This document shows positions 52,650 to 62,666 of a stretch of 64,000 nt of DNA, one piece after another. The notes below the pieces were generated by a model. That model did no database searches. It had not been told where the DNA came from and was given only the letters and a program-made list of their open reading frames with translations. The number at the start of each line of letters is the position of its first letter. Position 1 is the stretch's first letter. The stretch covers positions 1 through 64,000 of the forward strand of contig JAURZV010000079.1 in NCBI GenBank assembly GCA_030653175.1. The letters are read 5' to 3'. Both the position numbers and the translations under genes were made by a program. The DNA comes from Methylobacter sp. GTDB taxonomy: Bacteria > Pseudomonadota > Gammaproteobacteria > Methylococcales > Methylomonadaceae.

Positions 52650-53942
52650 ATGCGCAAAAAAGCCGTTAAACCCTCTGCTTATCTGACCGAAGTCAAAATG
52701 CTGTCGGATCGAATTGTCAAAGCTCAACAGCCTATCCGCATACTCGACGCCATCAAATGGGATGATAATATCAAGCAGGCTTTTTTTGATGGGAACTGCA
52801 AAAAATCGCCGATAGTAACGCCGGATTATTATCAAAAACGTCCTCTGGGTTTTGATCCGAACGAAAAGAAACACGAGTTTTACCAGATTGAGCGCGATTT
52901 AATGCGCAAGCTCGGGCAGCTCAACCCGCTCAGTGTGATCATGCGACGAATTTGCAAGGAATATCTTGACGTAGTTCGTATGCTGGAGGCCAGAGGAAAG
53001 CCGACCTTCTCCAATATTTCCCAGGAATTATACGGCTCATCCCAGGACGTTTTTCATGTCGGCGATCCGACCATTGCCGATCTGGGCAGCATGATGGAAG
53101 GAACCCTGTCGCAACTGCTGAAACTGGATTTTCTGGTCGAAGAACCCAAAACCATCAACGCAAAGGATGCTGTAGCCATCCTTAACGAAAAAATAGAGGC
53201 CGTATTTCCCGGCGATGGCCTGCGCGCCATGCTCAGCGACGGTATCGTCGCCGATGCCGCAGCCGGTACCGATTACATTAAACTTCGCGCCGATGCGTTG
53301 TTCAACATGCGCGATCTGCGTGTGCTTGAGGTTCACGAAATTTGGGTGCATCTGGGCACTACCCTGAACGGCTTGGCCCAGCCTTATTGCACTTTTCTCG
53401 GCAAAGGGCCGCCGTCCGCAACCGTCACTCAGGAAGGGTTAGCGGTATTAATGGAAATATTAACCTTCAGCTCCACACCCAACCGGCTGATGCGCCTGAT
53501 CAATCGGGTGCGCGCCATCACGCTGGCCGAAGAAGGCGCGGACTTCCTGGACATATTCGATTTCTTTAGGGATAAAGGATTGGACAACGAAGAAAGCTAT
53601 ACGCTCAGCAGTCGGGTTTTTAGGGGCAGCAGTTCCGACGGCATGCCGTTCACCAAAGACCTGACCTATATCAAAGGTTTCGTGCTGACTTATAACTTCA
53701 TGCGTCTGGCGGTCAACAAGGGCAAACCGGATCGTATCCCGTTGCTGTTTTGCGGCAAAACCATGATCGAAGATATGAAAGTATTAGTTGATCTGGTTGA
53801 AGAAGGCACGGTGATAGCGCCACGCTTTTTGCCGCCGCAGTTCAAAGACCTGATGGGACTTTCATCCTGGCTGAGTTTCAGCCGTTTCATGTCGTCAATG
53901 AATTTCCGGCAGTTGGAACAGGACTATTCCAATGTTTTATGA
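52650..53942 (+). CDS. QEGLA-motif metallopeptidase-like protein (DUF1704, KIAA0895/MATCAP family)
   Basis: 430 residues. The zinc-binding HExxxH motif is VHEIWVH near residue 229, and the family-naming QEGLA is in VTQEGLAVLMEI near 260. The N-terminal third is helical and charged. The family was named in bacteria as flavohaemoglobin expression-modulating QEGLA protein; animal members are tubulin carboxypeptidases. It should be a cytosolic zinc peptidase with an unknown bacterial substrate. Likely co-transcribed with the permease. Confidence 0.88.
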   Translation: MRKKAVKPSAYLTEVKMLSDRIVKAQQPIRILDAIKWDDNIKQAFFDGNCKKSPIVTPDYYQKRPLGFDPNEKKHEFYQIERDLMRKLGQLNPLSVIMRRICKEYLDVVRMLEARGKPTFSNISQELYGSSQDVFHVGDPTIADLGSMMEGTLSQLLKLDFLVEEPKTINAKDAVAILNEKIEAVFPGDGLRAMLSDGIVADAAAGTDYIKLRADALFNMRDLRVLEVHEIWVHLGTTLNGLAQPYCTFLGKGPPSATVTQEGLAVLMEILTFSSTPNRLMRLINRVRAITLAEEGADFLDIFDFFRDKGLDNEESYTLSSRVFRGSSSDGMPFTKDLTYIKGFVLTYNFMRLAVNKGKPDRIPLLFCGKTMIEDMKVLVDLVEEGTVIAPRFLPPQFKDLMGLSSWLSFSRFMSSMNFRQLEQDYSNVL

Positions 53943-54083
53943 TGAAACATCATTTATGCATATAATTAGCCGTGTAGGGGTGATTTAGTCTGAAGATTTT
54001 CCAGCTTTAGCTGCATTTTAATAGCGTAACAAAAGTTCGCCTGATACTGATCACGACCAAAATAATAATTAAAAGGTAATCCT

Positions 54084-54506
54084 ATGAAAACACCAAGACT
54101 ACTAGCTCTCTTTTTTATAGTTTCTTGCTTTAACGTCAGCGCAGGTTATGCCGCAGAGCATCATAGCGGACACGGCGCAAGCAGCGGTGGTGGCGGTGGC
54201 GGTGAAAATGCCTGCTTAAAACCGCAGCTGACCAAGTTTTTGCCTGCCAACCTGGCAACCGTTGCGCCGGGATCGGCATTCTCTTTTCTGGCGTTTAATG
54301 TGGAGAAACCCGAGCAAATAAAAGTCACCGTAAAAACAATCCCCGTTGAAGTAACTACAGAAGATAAAGATACTTTTTATCTGGTAAAAGGAAAATTACC
54401 TGCCGAGCTGGTTAACACAACAGCAAGAATCAACATCAAGGTGAATGCAAAAGTCTCAAGATGCAATGGCGAGAACGGCTGGCTGGTAAAAATTGCAGAA
54501 AAATAG
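54084..54506 (+). CDS. Exported protein of unknown function
   Basis: 140 residues. A signal peptide (LLALFFIVSCFNVSAGYA) is followed by a His/Gly-rich linker (EHHSGHGASSGGGGGG) that could bind a metal, and a beta-rich domain with two Cys (NACLKPQL and SRCNGENG) that may form a disulfide across the domain. AAAGG precedes the ATG. The domain resembles an Ig-like module (FSFLAFNVEKPEQIKVTVKTIPV). Function not recognised. Confidence 0.7.
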   Translation: MKTPRLLALFFIVSCFNVSAGYAAEHHSGHGASSGGGGGGENACLKPQLTKFLPANLATVAPGSAFSFLAFNVEKPEQIKVTVKTIPVEVTTEDKDTFYLVKGKLPAELVNTTARINIKVNAKVSRCNGENGWLVKIAEK

Positions 54507-54669
54507 TAGCTATTTTCAGTTGTATCAACAGATACCTATTCCGATAGTGCCCTGTTGATACATCAACTGAGAGGGTTAGAGCAAATGCTGGGAAACAAAC
54601 AGACGCTTAAAAATCTTTTTTTTAAGTTTTTAGCCAATTTACCTGTTATTAATGAGAAGTTACCACTTT
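54507..54669. other. Short intergenic region with a bulged hairpin
   Basis: CAGTTGTATCAACAG (about 54519-54533) pairs with CTGTTGATAC-ATC-AACTG (about 54552-54569), giving a stem with a bulge. It follows the gene at 54084 but has no T run. Confidence 0.5.
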
Positions 54670-55464
54670 ATGTCTGAAAATCAGTCCATTAAAAATTGCG
54701 TAGCATATTGTCTGGCGCAAAGTTTTGATATCAGTGCATTAGCAAGACTGCTATCGGACTCAACGCTGATAAGAATTATTAAAGGCGCATTACTGATTGA
54801 GGATGATCAATCCTGGTCGATTGTCTTTGCTTATGGCGCTGTTGTGCATTGGAATGTCGGCTCGGAACAGCAGGCCAAACTGCATCAGTTATTATTGGAT
54901 CATGCAGAAAATCCGCTGATTTCCCCGGAGGTAGACAACTTTACTTTTACTCTCGATTGTCCAAGCACACGCATTATTGAAGACCATATTGAAGTCGAGT
55001 CTTCGGATCCCATTCTGATATTTGCATTATCCCAAGGTATGGCGCAATCGATTAAGCTGGCCTCTTTTGAAACCAACGCCATAACAACCATCAACAACAC
55101 CAACTATATTCCCAAGTCATTAGCTGAAAACGGCAGAATCAAGTTAAGTCGCCATAAAATAGCAAAAATCCGCGGACAATTGTTCTTAACCAAAAGCGAT
55201 ATTATTTTAAATTACGACTTGCTGGATACGCCTGATTTCTTCTGGGAATACCCGGAATATGAAGCCTTTTACGGGATCACCGCAAAATACCTGGAAATAG
55301 CCCCGCGCACTGAAGTATTGTCAAAAAAACTGGAAACCATCCATGAACTGTTTGAAATGCTGGCGGATGAACAAAAACACAGGCATTCATCGATACTGGA
55401 ATGGATTATTATCTGGCTGATCGCTTCTGAGATAGCCATGACCATATTCGACAAAGTGTTCTAA
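54670..55464 (+). CDS. RMD1/YagE (DUF155) family protein
   Basis: 264 residues from ATG 54670, preceded by GAGAAG; the upstream Met at 54652 lacks a ribosome site. The DUF155 pattern spans WSIVFAYGAVVHWNV, LSQGMAQSIKLASFE, LSRHKIAKIRGQLFLTKSDIILNYDLLDTPDFFWEYPEYE and a C-terminal membrane helix (SILEWIIIWLIASEIAMTIF). The family includes yeast Rmd1 and Rmd8. Bacterial function is not known. It lies 15 bases upstream of rlmJ in the same direction. Confidence 0.88.
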   Translation: MSENQSIKNCVAYCLAQSFDISALARLLSDSTLIRIIKGALLIEDDQSWSIVFAYGAVVHWNVGSEQQAKLHQLLLDHAENPLISPEVDNFTFTLDCPSTRIIEDHIEVESSDPILIFALSQGMAQSIKLASFETNAITTINNTNYIPKSLAENGRIKLSRHKIAKIRGQLFLTKSDIILNYDLLDTPDFFWEYPEYEAFYGITAKYLEIAPRTEVLSKKLETIHELFEMLADEQKHRHSSILEWIIIWLIASEIAMTIFDKVF

Positions 55465-55479
55465 AAAATCAAACCCATC

Positions 55480-56322
55480 ATGCTCAGCTACCGACACTCC
55501 TTTCATGCAGGCAATTTTGCCGATGTTTTAAAACATATTATCCTGATACAAAACCTTGAATACTTAACAAAAAAAGACAAGCCTTTCTGCTGTATAGACA
55601 CCCATGCGGGTCCCGGAAAATACGAGCTGGACGGTGAATACGCATTAAAAACCCGTGAATTTGACAGCGGCATAGCCAAATTATGGCAACGCAATGATTT
55701 ACCGGAATGCGTTGCTCACTATGTCAGTCTTATCAAACGCTTTAACAGTCCTGATAAATTAACCCGTTATCCAGGCTCGCCTTTAATCGCCAAACAGCTG
55801 CTGCGCGACAAAGACCGCCTGTGTTTATTTGAACTGCATACCACCGAAATAAAGCTACTAACCGCCGAAGCCAAAAAAGACAAGCGTATCAGCGTATTTC
55901 ATGCCGACGGCTTAAAGAGCTGCTTGAATTTATTGCCGCCATTCGAGCGGCGGGGACTGGTATTGATTGATCCTTCTTATGAAATCAAAAGCGATTATCA
56001 ACAGGTTGTTGAAACGCTGGTCGCCATGCATAAACGTTTCGCCACAGGCACTTATGCGCTCTGGTATCCGGTCATTGACCGCAGTCGCAATCAGGAGCTG
56101 GAGCGCGCTTTACAAGCCAGCGGCATCAACAATGTGCAGCTATTTGAGCTGGGAATACGCGCTGACAGCAACGAACACGGCATGACCGCCAGCGGCATGA
56201 TCGTGATCAATCCGCCGTGGACTTTGGCTGCTGAAATGAAACAGGTTTTGCCTTGGCTGGCCGATGTTCTGGGTAATGACGACGAGGGCTTTTACCGGAT
56301 ACAGACGCTGGCTGCCGAATAG
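55480..56322 (+). CDS. rlmJ: 23S rRNA (adenine(2030)-N6)-methyltransferase RlmJ
   Basis: 280 residues. The opening MLSYRHSFHAGNFADVLKHI is the RlmJ signature. DTHAGPGKYEL is the SAM-binding motif, LCLFELHTTE the acidic motif and GLVLIDPSYEIKSDY the catalytic N6-methyltransferase motif (DPSY). It methylates A2030 in 23S rRNA. It lies just after the RMD1-family gene. Confidence 0.96.
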   Translation: MLSYRHSFHAGNFADVLKHIILIQNLEYLTKKDKPFCCIDTHAGPGKYELDGEYALKTREFDSGIAKLWQRNDLPECVAHYVSLIKRFNSPDKLTRYPGSPLIAKQLLRDKDRLCLFELHTTEIKLLTAEAKKDKRISVFHADGLKSCLNLLPPFERRGLVLIDPSYEIKSDYQQVVETLVAMHKRFATGTYALWYPVIDRSRNQELERALQASGINNVQLFELGIRADSNEHGMTASGMIVINPPWTLAAEMKQVLPWLADVLGNDDEGFYRIQTLAAE

Positions 56323-56379
56323 CTCCACAGCGCCCATTCAATGTATAATTGCAAATATTTAGTCTCAATGGGCGCTGAC

Positions 56380-56435
56380 TGTTCAAAGCCAGCTTTGAAC
56401 TCCGGCGTTAAAGGAGTCCAAAGCTGGCTTTGGAC
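56380..56435. repeat. Hairpin repeat, copy 2 (TGTTCAAAG...CTTTGGACA)
   Basis: TGTTCAAAGCCAGCTTTGAA and GTCCAAAGCTGGCTTTGGAC are inverted partners around CTCCGGCGTTAAAGGA. It is the better-preserved copy of the element at 3811-3867. Confidence 0.75.
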
Positions 56436-56561
56436 ATACAAAGTCTGTTTTGCTCCAACCCGACCCATGAATACGAGGCGCGGGAACTCGACAGAACCAA
56501 GAGTTACGAATAATTGCAATTTCTGACACACAAATCCACTTCAATAACGCATACAAACCTA

Positions 56562-58226
56562 ATGTCCACAAACGATAACCAACCAACCTCAAACTTTATC
56601 CGCCAGATCATCGCTAACGATCTCAAAGACAACAAAAACAACGGCAAAGTCGTCACCCGCTTCCCCCCCGAACCTAACGGCTATCTGCATATCGGTCATG
56701 CAAAATCGATCTGCCTGAATTTCGGTATCGCCGCCGAAAATAACGGCGCCTGCAATCTGCGTTTTGACGATACCAATCCCGAAAAAGAAAGCGACGAATA
56801 TGTGGAAGCGATCAAACGCGATGTACACTGGCTGGGCTTTGAATGGTCGCAATTGCGCCACGCGTCGGATTATTTCGAGCAACTTTACAACTACGCCGTG
56901 CAATTGATCGAACAAGGCCAAGCCTATGTCGACAGCTTGTCCGCCGAACAAATCAGGGAATATCGCGGCACCTTGACCGAACCCGGCAAGGAGAGTCCCG
57001 ACCGTAGCCGCCCGATAGCGGAAAATCTCGATTTGTTTAAACGGATGCGCGCCGGTGAATTTGCCGACGGCCAATATGTGCTACGCGCCAAAATCGACAT
57101 GGCCTCGCCCAACATCAACATGCGCGACCCGGCGTTGTACCGGATTCGCCGCGTGCATCATCAGCGCACCGGCAACGACTGGCGCATCTACCCGATGTAC
57201 GACTACACCCACTGTATTTCCGACGCGCTGGAAGGCATCACCCATTCGCTGTGTACGCTGGAATTTGAAGATCACCGCCCGCTTTACGACTGGGTGCTGG
57301 ATCAGCTTAAAACGCCTTGCCATCCGCAGCAAATCGAATTTGCCCGCTTGCAGCTGGAATACACCATCGTCAGCAAACGCAAACTCAACCAACTGGTGAC
57401 CGAAAAACACGTCAACGGCTGGGACGACCCGCGTATGCCGACCATCGCCGGTTTGCGCCGCGCAGGTTTTACGCCTAAATCGATACGCGATTTTTGCGAA
57501 CGCATCGGCCTGACCAAACAAAACTCATGGATAGAAATGGGCGTGCTGGAATACTGCATCCGCGAAGATTTAAACGAAAATGCACCCAGAGCCATGGCGG
57601 TTTTACAGCCGTTACGCGTAGTCATCGATAATTATCCGGAAGATCAAACAGAACAGCTTGAAATCGGCAATCACCCGCAAAAGCCTGAACTGGGCAAACG
57701 TGTCGTGCCTTTTTCCAAAGTCATTTTGATCGAACGGGATGACTTTGCCGAAATTCCACCGCCAAAGTTCAAGCGCTTGACCGCAGGCGGCGAAGTCCGT
57801 TTGCGCGGTTCTTACGTCATCCAATGCAACGAAATCGTCAAAGATACAGACGGCAACATTACCGAACTGCGTTGCAGCTACGACCCCGACACGCTGGGCA
57901 AAAATCCCGAAGGCCGCAAAGTCAAAGGCGTTATTCACTGGGTTTCCGAACAACACTCGCAACCGGCAGAACTGCGCCTGTATGACCGCTTATTCAGCGT
58001 GCCTAACCCTGACAATGAAGAAAACTTCCTGAATACCATAAACCCCGAGTCATTGGAAGTTCTGACCGATTGCAGAGTGGAAGCCAGTCTGGCTAATCCG
58101 CAACCGGAAAGCCGCTACCAGTTTGAACGAACCGGCTATTTCTGCTTTGACGCCATAGACAGCGTTAACGGCAAACTGGTATTTAACCGCACCGTGACCT
58201 TGCGGGATAATTGGGAAAAAGACTAA
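56562..58226 (+). CDS. glnS: Glutaminyl-tRNA synthetase
   Basis: 554 residues from [17 protein letters not shown] (ATG 56562); the earlier Met at 56514 is within repeat-adjacent leader. The HIGH motif is in [20 protein letters not shown] and the KMSKS equivalent is in [28 protein letters not shown] is the anticodon-stem contact region, and the C-terminal beta-barrels bind the anticodon. It charges tRNA-Gln directly, so this organism does not rely on the transamidation route alone. Confidence 0.97.
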   Translation: MSTNDNQPTSNFIRQIIANDLKDNKNNGKVVTRFPPEPNGYLHIGHAKSICLNFGIAAENNGACNLRFDDTNPEKESDEYVEAIKRDVHWLGFEWSQLRHASDYFEQLYNYAVQLIEQGQAYVDSLSAEQIREYRGTLTEPGKESPDRSRPIAENLDLFKRMRAGEFADGQYVLRAKIDMASPNINMRDPALYRIRRVHHQRTGNDWRIYPMYDYTHCISDALEGITHSLCTLEFEDHRPLYDWVLDQLKTPCHPQQIEFARLQLEYTIVSKRKLNQLVTEKHVNGWDDPRMPTIAGLRRAGFTPKSIRDFCERIGLTKQNSWIEMGVLEYCIREDLNENAPRAMAVLQPLRVVIDNYPEDQTEQLEIGNHPQKPELGKRVVPFSKVILIERDDFAEIPPPKFKRLTAGGEVRLRGSYVIQCNEIVKDTDGNITELRCSYDPDTLGKNPEGRKVKGVIHWVSEQHSQPAELRLYDRLFSVPNPDNEENFLNTINPESLEVLTDCRVEASLANPQPESRYQFERTGYFCFDAIDSVNGKLVFNRTVTLRDNWEKD

Positions 58227-58281
58227 TCAATCGGCAACATAATCAAACACCACCATTTAATTTATTTACCACGGAATCACT

Positions 58282-58689
58282 ATGAACCAAGACAGCATCA
58301 ACCTGATAGAACAATACTATGCCGCATTCAACGGCGGTGACATGGATACTTTTCTTAACCTGCTCACCGACGATGTCATCCACGACATTAACCAAGGCAG
58401 ACGCGAAATCGGCAAGGAAGCATTCACCCAATTCATGGCTTGCATGAACAATAATTACAGAGAACAGCTGGTCGATATGGTTATCATGGCGACAGCCGAC
58501 GGCAAACGTGCGGCGGCAGAATTTGTAGTATTGGGCGAATATATTAAAACCGACGAAGGCTTACCTGCCGCAGAAGGGCAAAAATACCGCTTGCCGGCCG
58601 GTGCTTTTTTTGAAATCCGCGACAACAAAGTGGCCCGCATTACCAACTATTACAACCTGCAAGACTGGATCGCTCAGGTTAGCGAATAG
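58282..58689 (+). CDS. NTF2-like (SnoaL/ketosteroid isomerase-related) protein
   Basis: 135 residues of the cone-shaped NTF2-like fold: NLIEQYYAAFNGGDMDTFLNLLTDDVIHDIN, then REIGKEAFTQFM, ADGKRAAAEFVV and FFEIRDNKVARITNYYN. The family holds small-ligand enzymes and binding proteins; the substrate is unknown. It stands 55 bases after glnS, possibly co-transcribed. Confidence 0.85.
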   Translation: MNQDSINLIEQYYAAFNGGDMDTFLNLLTDDVIHDINQGRREIGKEAFTQFMACMNNNYREQLVDMVIMATADGKRAAAEFVVLGEYIKTDEGLPAAEGQKYRLPAGAFFEIRDNKVARITNYYNLQDWIAQVSE

Positions 58690-58760
58690 TTAATTGTATT
58701 GGGTCGCAGGTTGTGCTGAGACATGAAGTGTATCTCTGTTCATGATGAATGCTCGATATT

Positions 58761-59196
58761 TCAATATATTGATGCCCTTCGTGCCTCGGCACATCCGCAC
58801 TGGCCGGTATCGGTCAGAAATGGACCAGTTTCAAGTGAATGGCTGGTTAACCTTGTAAAGCAGTCTTTCAGCAACCGCCATTGATCGACAGCAAGTGTCC
58901 TGAGCGGTGTCAGGCGTGTATTTTGAATTGTGATAGCGTTTAAATGAGTGGTAAATACACGAACGATCAAAATTATAGGCTTGGCTATCTTTTCAGGACT
59001 CTGACCGAGCACACGAATAGCATTCACTGCCATTCTCCGTATAAAGTACATAACATCATCGGGTATTTTTCTTCCGTCTGCCAACCAATCTATGTTCATG
59101 ATGCGCACCACTATCGTTTATTAACCTGCCTAGTTGTTAAGACAGCTATCTAACCTATAGTTTATTATGTCGCTTTGTCAACTTCGGTCTCTATAT
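58761..59196 (-). pseudogene. Decayed IS630-type element with one terminal repeat
   Basis: The frame from 59111 reads MNIDWLADGRKIPDDVMYFIRR and QSPEKIAK, the opening of IS630-type helix-turn-helix transposases. Just after, the match shifts by one frame: FDRSCIYHSFKRY replaces the expected FxRSxIYxWLxRY, so the gene is frameshifted. The rest has no clear DDE motifs and the gene is truncated. Beyond the start, 59167-59196 (complement) reads ATATAGAGACCGAAGTTGAC then AAAGCGACAT, which matches the ends of the MITEs at 18248 and 11790 in 24 of 30 positions. The other end of the element is not found. Confidence 0.75.
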
Positions 59197-59248
59197 GCTT
59201 TAAGTTGATGTCTACGAGGGGCGACCGATGCCGCTCCTGGATAAATGA

Positions 59249-60118
59249 TTAATCGTTGTCTTTACGAATAGCCTGCTTAGGCAGTGGCAGCAAAGGGATA
59301 TGATAACTGGTCATGATGGATCGAATCTCGTCTGCTTTGGCCGCTATCAGCTTGTTAAGGGCTTCTTTCCTTGCTTTGTCCCCATTACGAACGCCCATCG
59401 CCATAGCAAAATCAAACTTCATATCAGGAGTCGATTTCATCGGAATCATTGAGTAACTGTTTTTTGGGCTTTGCGCAACGACATAGCCTGCCATAGGCCC
59501 CCACAGAATAACCATATCAATTTTCTTCGCTTTAAGATCTTTTTCTATCTGCATGGCCACATTATTATCATCGTCACCTGACATTGATTGATAGGGGATG
59601 CCCAGATCGAGTAGGCCGTTTTTTTGCATCCAGGTTGTTCCGGGACCGCGATCAAACATGGCAATTTTCAATGCTTCCTGTCTTTGCAAAGGCAGGTCGA
59701 CTAATTGGGCGGGATCGGTAATGTCGTCCCAGCCGCGGCCTTTGGCGATTAAAAGTACATAAGTCGATTGATAGTATGGCGAAGTTGTTAAGGTAAGGTC
59801 GTAACCCGCAGGAACGCCCATAATGACGTCGCATTTATATTCGTTACTGTCTACGTCGCTGTCTTTTAACGGTGCAGTTAAAGTGTTGCGGATAAAGCCG
59901 ATACGTTGGGGAAACCATGTGTACTCAACAGTCTGCCCAAGTTCTTTGGCAAACAATTCAGCAATTTTATTTTCAAAGCCGTCTTTTTTTTTGGTGGAAT
60001 AAGGCGGATTCAACGGGTCGGCACAGACCTTGAGTTTTCCTTCTGCCGAGGCAGCAAAGCTGCATGAAGCCAGAAACAGGATGGCGAAGTATGTCGTATG
60101 TTGAGGTAAAGTCCTCAT
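59249..60118 (-). CDS. xoxJ: XoxJ-type periplasmic protein, methanol dehydrogenase partner
   Basis: 289 residues from MRTLPQHTT (codon 60116-60118), preceded by AAGGAGATATTA; the Met at 60145 is rejected. A signal peptide (YFAILFLASCSFAASAEG) leads to a solute-binding-like domain: LKVCADPLNPPYSTKKKDGFENKIAELFAKELGQ, VIMGVPAGYDLTLTTSPYY and VILWGPMAGY. It is related to MxaJ/XoxJ, which interact with methanol dehydrogenase and help activate it. It follows xoxF in the same direction, with a terminator between them. Confidence 0.9.
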   Translation of the reverse strand: MRTLPQHTTYFAILFLASCSFAASAEGKLKVCADPLNPPYSTKKKDGFENKIAELFAKELGQTVEYTWFPQRIGFIRNTLTAPLKDSDVDSNEYKCDVIMGVPAGYDLTLTTSPYYQSTYVLLIAKGRGWDDITDPAQLVDLPLQRQEALKIAMFDRGPGTTWMQKNGLLDLGIPYQSMSGDDDNNVAMQIEKDLKAKKIDMVILWGPMAGYVVAQSPKNSYSMIPMKSTPDMKFDFAMAMGVRNGDKARKEALNKLIAAKADEIRSIMTSYHIPLLPLPKQAIRKDND

Positions 60119-60402
60119 TAATATCTCCTTGTGTGTATCGAACAATTAAGGCGTCATAGTTTACTGCATAAACCTAGAAAAAGCAGTTGGTCCACGAAAA
60201 ACACTAAAAGCACGAAAATATTTAAAGAGATGCCAAGCTGTAGATCGACACCCAATGGGTGAATGGCCGAACCATTGCAGTCTGTTGATTTATTTCGTGT
60301 CTTTCGTGGATAAATCGCCGTTTTTAGGATAAAGAGCCAAAAAAAAGCCCTGGTTGATAAATCAACCAGGGCTTTTAATACAATCTAAAAAATCAGATCG
60401 TT
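60119..60402. other. xoxF-xoxJ spacer
   Basis: 284 bases. Contains the terminator after xoxF (60343-60376) and an inverted CACGAAA pair (GGTCCACGAAAAACAC at 60189 and TTTCGTGTCTTTCGTGGA at about 60292-60309). xoxJ must have its own promoter in this space or rely on read-through. Confidence 0.55.
60343..60376 (-). terminator. Strong terminator after xoxF
   Basis: A perfect 16-base stem, AAAAGCCCTGGTTGAT with ATCAACCAGGGCTTTT, around AA. On the minus strand it is followed by T residues (TTGGC after TTTTTTT). It lies 26 bases after the xoxF stop and should cut most read-through into xoxJ. Confidence 0.9.
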
Positions 60403-62259
60403 TTAGTTGCTGGGTAATGCGAATACAGTTAATGTACCGCCCAGTTTAGTGTAAGAGCTTAGGCTTCTGTACGCGCCAACCGCTCCCAAACCTTCTGAGT
60501 TAGAACCTTCTTCACCGCTATCAAGACCGGCAGCGATACCGATACCAGCCCAGCCGCCTATACCGGAAAGAACGCCAACATATTGCTTGCCGTTATATTC
60601 CCAGGTATTAACGTTGCCGATGATACCGGAAGGTGTTTTGAACTTGTACAGTTCTTTACCTGTTTTAGCGTCAACCGCTTTCAGGTAGCCTTCCAGAGTA
60701 CCGTAGAATACTATACCGCCCTCAGTTGCAACAGAACCGGACCAAACAGAGAATTGTTCTTTGTTAGACCAGGCGATTTTACCTGTTTTGGCGTCGAAAG
60801 CTGTGAACTGACCCAGGTTGGTTGAATTGTCCGGTTTACCAGTCAATACATCCGCGCCGGCAGGCATCATGGTTAAAGTAGCGCCAACGTAGGGTTGACC
60901 TGCTGTGTATGAAACTTCGAACGGTTCGTAGTCCATGCACAAGTGGTTACCGGAGATGTAGAACAAGCCTGTTTGTGGAGAGTAAGAAACCGGTTGTTGA
61001 TTTTTACTTCCTAACGCAGCAGGGCAAACGCCTTTTGTGTTAACGTCTTCGCCGTTTTGCTGAGTACTGTACTTGGCTACAACTTGTGGACGACCGGTGT
61101 TCATGTCGACGTGTGTTGCCCAGTTAACTGATTTGTCGAATTTTTCAGCAACAAGCAATTCGCCGGTTTCACGGTCTAAAGTATAGCCAAAACCGTTACG
61201 GTCGAAATGCACGATAGTTTTGTGCATTTTGCCTTTAACGTCTTGGTCAACCAGAACGGTTTCGTTGATACCGTCAAAATCCCATTCATCATGTGGAGTC
61301 ATTTGGTAAACCCATTTAACTTCACCTGTGTCTGCGTCACGAGCCCATAAAGACATAGACCATTTGTTGTCGCCAGGACGTTGTACCGGGTTCCATGTGG
61401 ATGGGTTGCCGGATCCGTAATAGATCAGGTTCAATTTAGGGTCGTAGCTGGTCCAGCCCCAAGTTGTACCGCCGCCGATTTTCCATTGGTCGCCTTCCCA
61501 GGTGCTTGTGCTTGAGTTAGCGCCGACAGGAGTGACTTTGCCGTCTTTCCAGGTAGTTGTTTTCTTGGGGTCAATCAGTGTGTCTTTATCCGGACCAATG
61601 CTGTAGCCCTTCCAAGCCAACTCGCCAGTGTTGATGTCATAAGCCGCCAAGAAACCGCGCACACCAAATTCACCACCGGAAATACCGGTCAGAACTTTGT
61701 CTTTAACAACTAAAGGCGCGTTTGTGTTGGTCATACCCAATTTAGGGTCGCCATTTTGTACGCTCCAGACACGTTTACCGGTTTTAGCGTCCAATGCAGT
61801 TAAAACGGTATCGGACTGTTGCAAGAAGATTTTACCGTCGCCATAAGCCAAACCACGGTTGACAGTGTCGCAACACATAACCGGAATAGTTACATCGGCG
61901 TCTTGTGTTGGTGTGAACTCCCAGATTACAGATTGGGTTTTTTGGTCGATTGCGTAAACAGTGTTAGGAAAAGGTGTGTGAATGAAAAGAACGTCATTAA
62001 CAACCAATGGGCCGCCTTCGTGTCCACGCAAGACGCCTGTAGAAAAAGACCAGGCCGGTTGCAGAGTTTTTACGTTAGTAGCGTTGATTTCACTTAGTTT
62101 ACTGTAACGAGTACCTGCGTAATCACCACCCCAAGTCGCCCAGTTGGCTGGGTTTTGGGTGAGTTTTTCAAGATCGCTGTTAGCAGTTGAAACTGCTGGT
62201 GCAGCTAATAAAGCAGCCACACTGGAAGCAAGCAGCCAACTTTTCAAAGGCTTCTTCAT
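60403..62259 (-). CDS. xoxF: Lanthanide-dependent methanol dehydrogenase XoxF
   Basis: 618 residues, a PQQ-dependent eight-bladed propeller with a signal peptide ([20 protein letters not shown]). The vicinal disulfide is Cys129-Cys130 in [10 protein letters not shown]. The metal ligands read as Glu197 (SGGEFGVRG), Asn285 (GSGNPSTWN), Asp327 and the extra Asp329 in [10 protein letters not shown]. The DxD arrangement marks lanthanide use; calcium MxaF enzymes have Ala at the second position. AGGAG lies nine bases before the ATG. It oxidises methanol, and in this class often formaldehyde too, passing electrons to a cytochrome cL that is not encoded nearby. Confidence 0.97.
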   Translation of the reverse strand: MKKPLKSWLLASSVAALLAAPAVSTANSDLEKLTQNPANWATWGGDYAGTRYSKLSEINATNVKTLQPAWSFSTGVLRGHEGGPLVVNDVLFIHTPFPNTVYAIDQKTQSVIWEFTPTQDADVTIPVMCCDTVNRGLAYGDGKIFLQQSDTVLTALDAKTGKRVWSVQNGDPKLGMTNTNAPLVVKDKVLTGISGGEFGVRGFLAAYDINTGELAWKGYSIGPDKDTLIDPKKTTTWKDGKVTPVGANSSTSTWEGDQWKIGGGTTWGWTSYDPKLNLIYYGSGNPSTWNPVQRPGDNKWSMSLWARDADTGEVKWVYQMTPHDEWDFDGINETVLVDQDVKGKMHKTIVHFDRNGFGYTLDRETGELLVAEKFDKSVNWATHVDMNTGRPQVVAKYSTQQNGEDVNTKGVCPAALGSKNQQPVSYSPQTGLFYISGNHLCMDYEPFEVSYTAGQPYVGATLTMMPAGADVLTGKPDNSTNLGQFTAFDAKTGKIAWSNKEQFSVWSGSVATEGGIVFYGTLEGYLKAVDAKTGKELYKFKTPSGIIGNVNTWEYNGKQYVGVLSGIGGWAGIGIAAGLDSGEEGSNSEGLGAVGAYRSLSSYTKLGGTLTVFALPSN

Positions 62260-62276
62260 ATTATATTTCTCCTGGT

Positions 62277-62297
62277 ATTCTGTTAATTTGACAGAAT
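62277..62297 (-). promoter_or_regulatory. Hairpin in the xoxF mRNA leader
   Basis: ATTCTGT pairs with ACAGAAT across a seven-base A/T-rich loop. It ends four bases before the AGGAG ribosome site, so it could shield or stabilise the leader. Confidence 0.55.
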
Positions 62298-62548
62298 AGT
62301 GATTATGTTTTTATGACTAATATTAGTTTTAGGGTGGTTTTCATGCTCCATGGATACAGGAAATTTTCACTCTAGGGGCCTAAATTTAATGATTTTGCCC
62401 CAAAAGTCAAATTTTATAGGCTTTGGTGTAAAACGATTTCCTGTAACGTTTTGATAAAACACAGGGTGTCCGGTAATTGTTTCTGTATTACTCTACCTCC
62501 TGCATCCATACAAGTCGTTGTGAGGGTACTCGACAGATAAAATTATTT

Positions 62549-62616
62549 TTAACCGCAAAGTTACGCAGAGTTTTCTTAGCGTTACTTTGCGATAAACTTT
62601 GCGCTCCTTTGCGGTA
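62549..62616. repeat. Inverted repeat with AACCGCAAAG ends
   Basis: TTAACCGCAAAGTTACGCAGAG and GCGCTCCTTTGCGGTAA are inverted relatives; the centre has CGTTACTTTGCG and GATAAACTTTGCG. A dispersed non-coding repeat upstream of xoxF. Confidence 0.65.
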
Positions 62617-62666
62617 ATAGTTTTTGCTCATGCATAAGAGCAATTATTTTTACGTTATCGCTTTAA

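Larger units (their letters stand above)
62260..62666. promoter_or_regulatory. xoxF upstream region
   Basis: 407 bases. The leader hairpin ATTCTGT-TAATTTG-ACAGAAT lies at 62277-62297, just before the ribosome site. On the minus strand, TTGACT (complement of about 62404-62409) is followed, 16 bases on, by TAAATT, a possible weak promoter. A 68-base inverted repeat with GCAAAG motifs (62549-62616) lies further upstream. No regulator site could be assigned. Confidence 0.45.
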
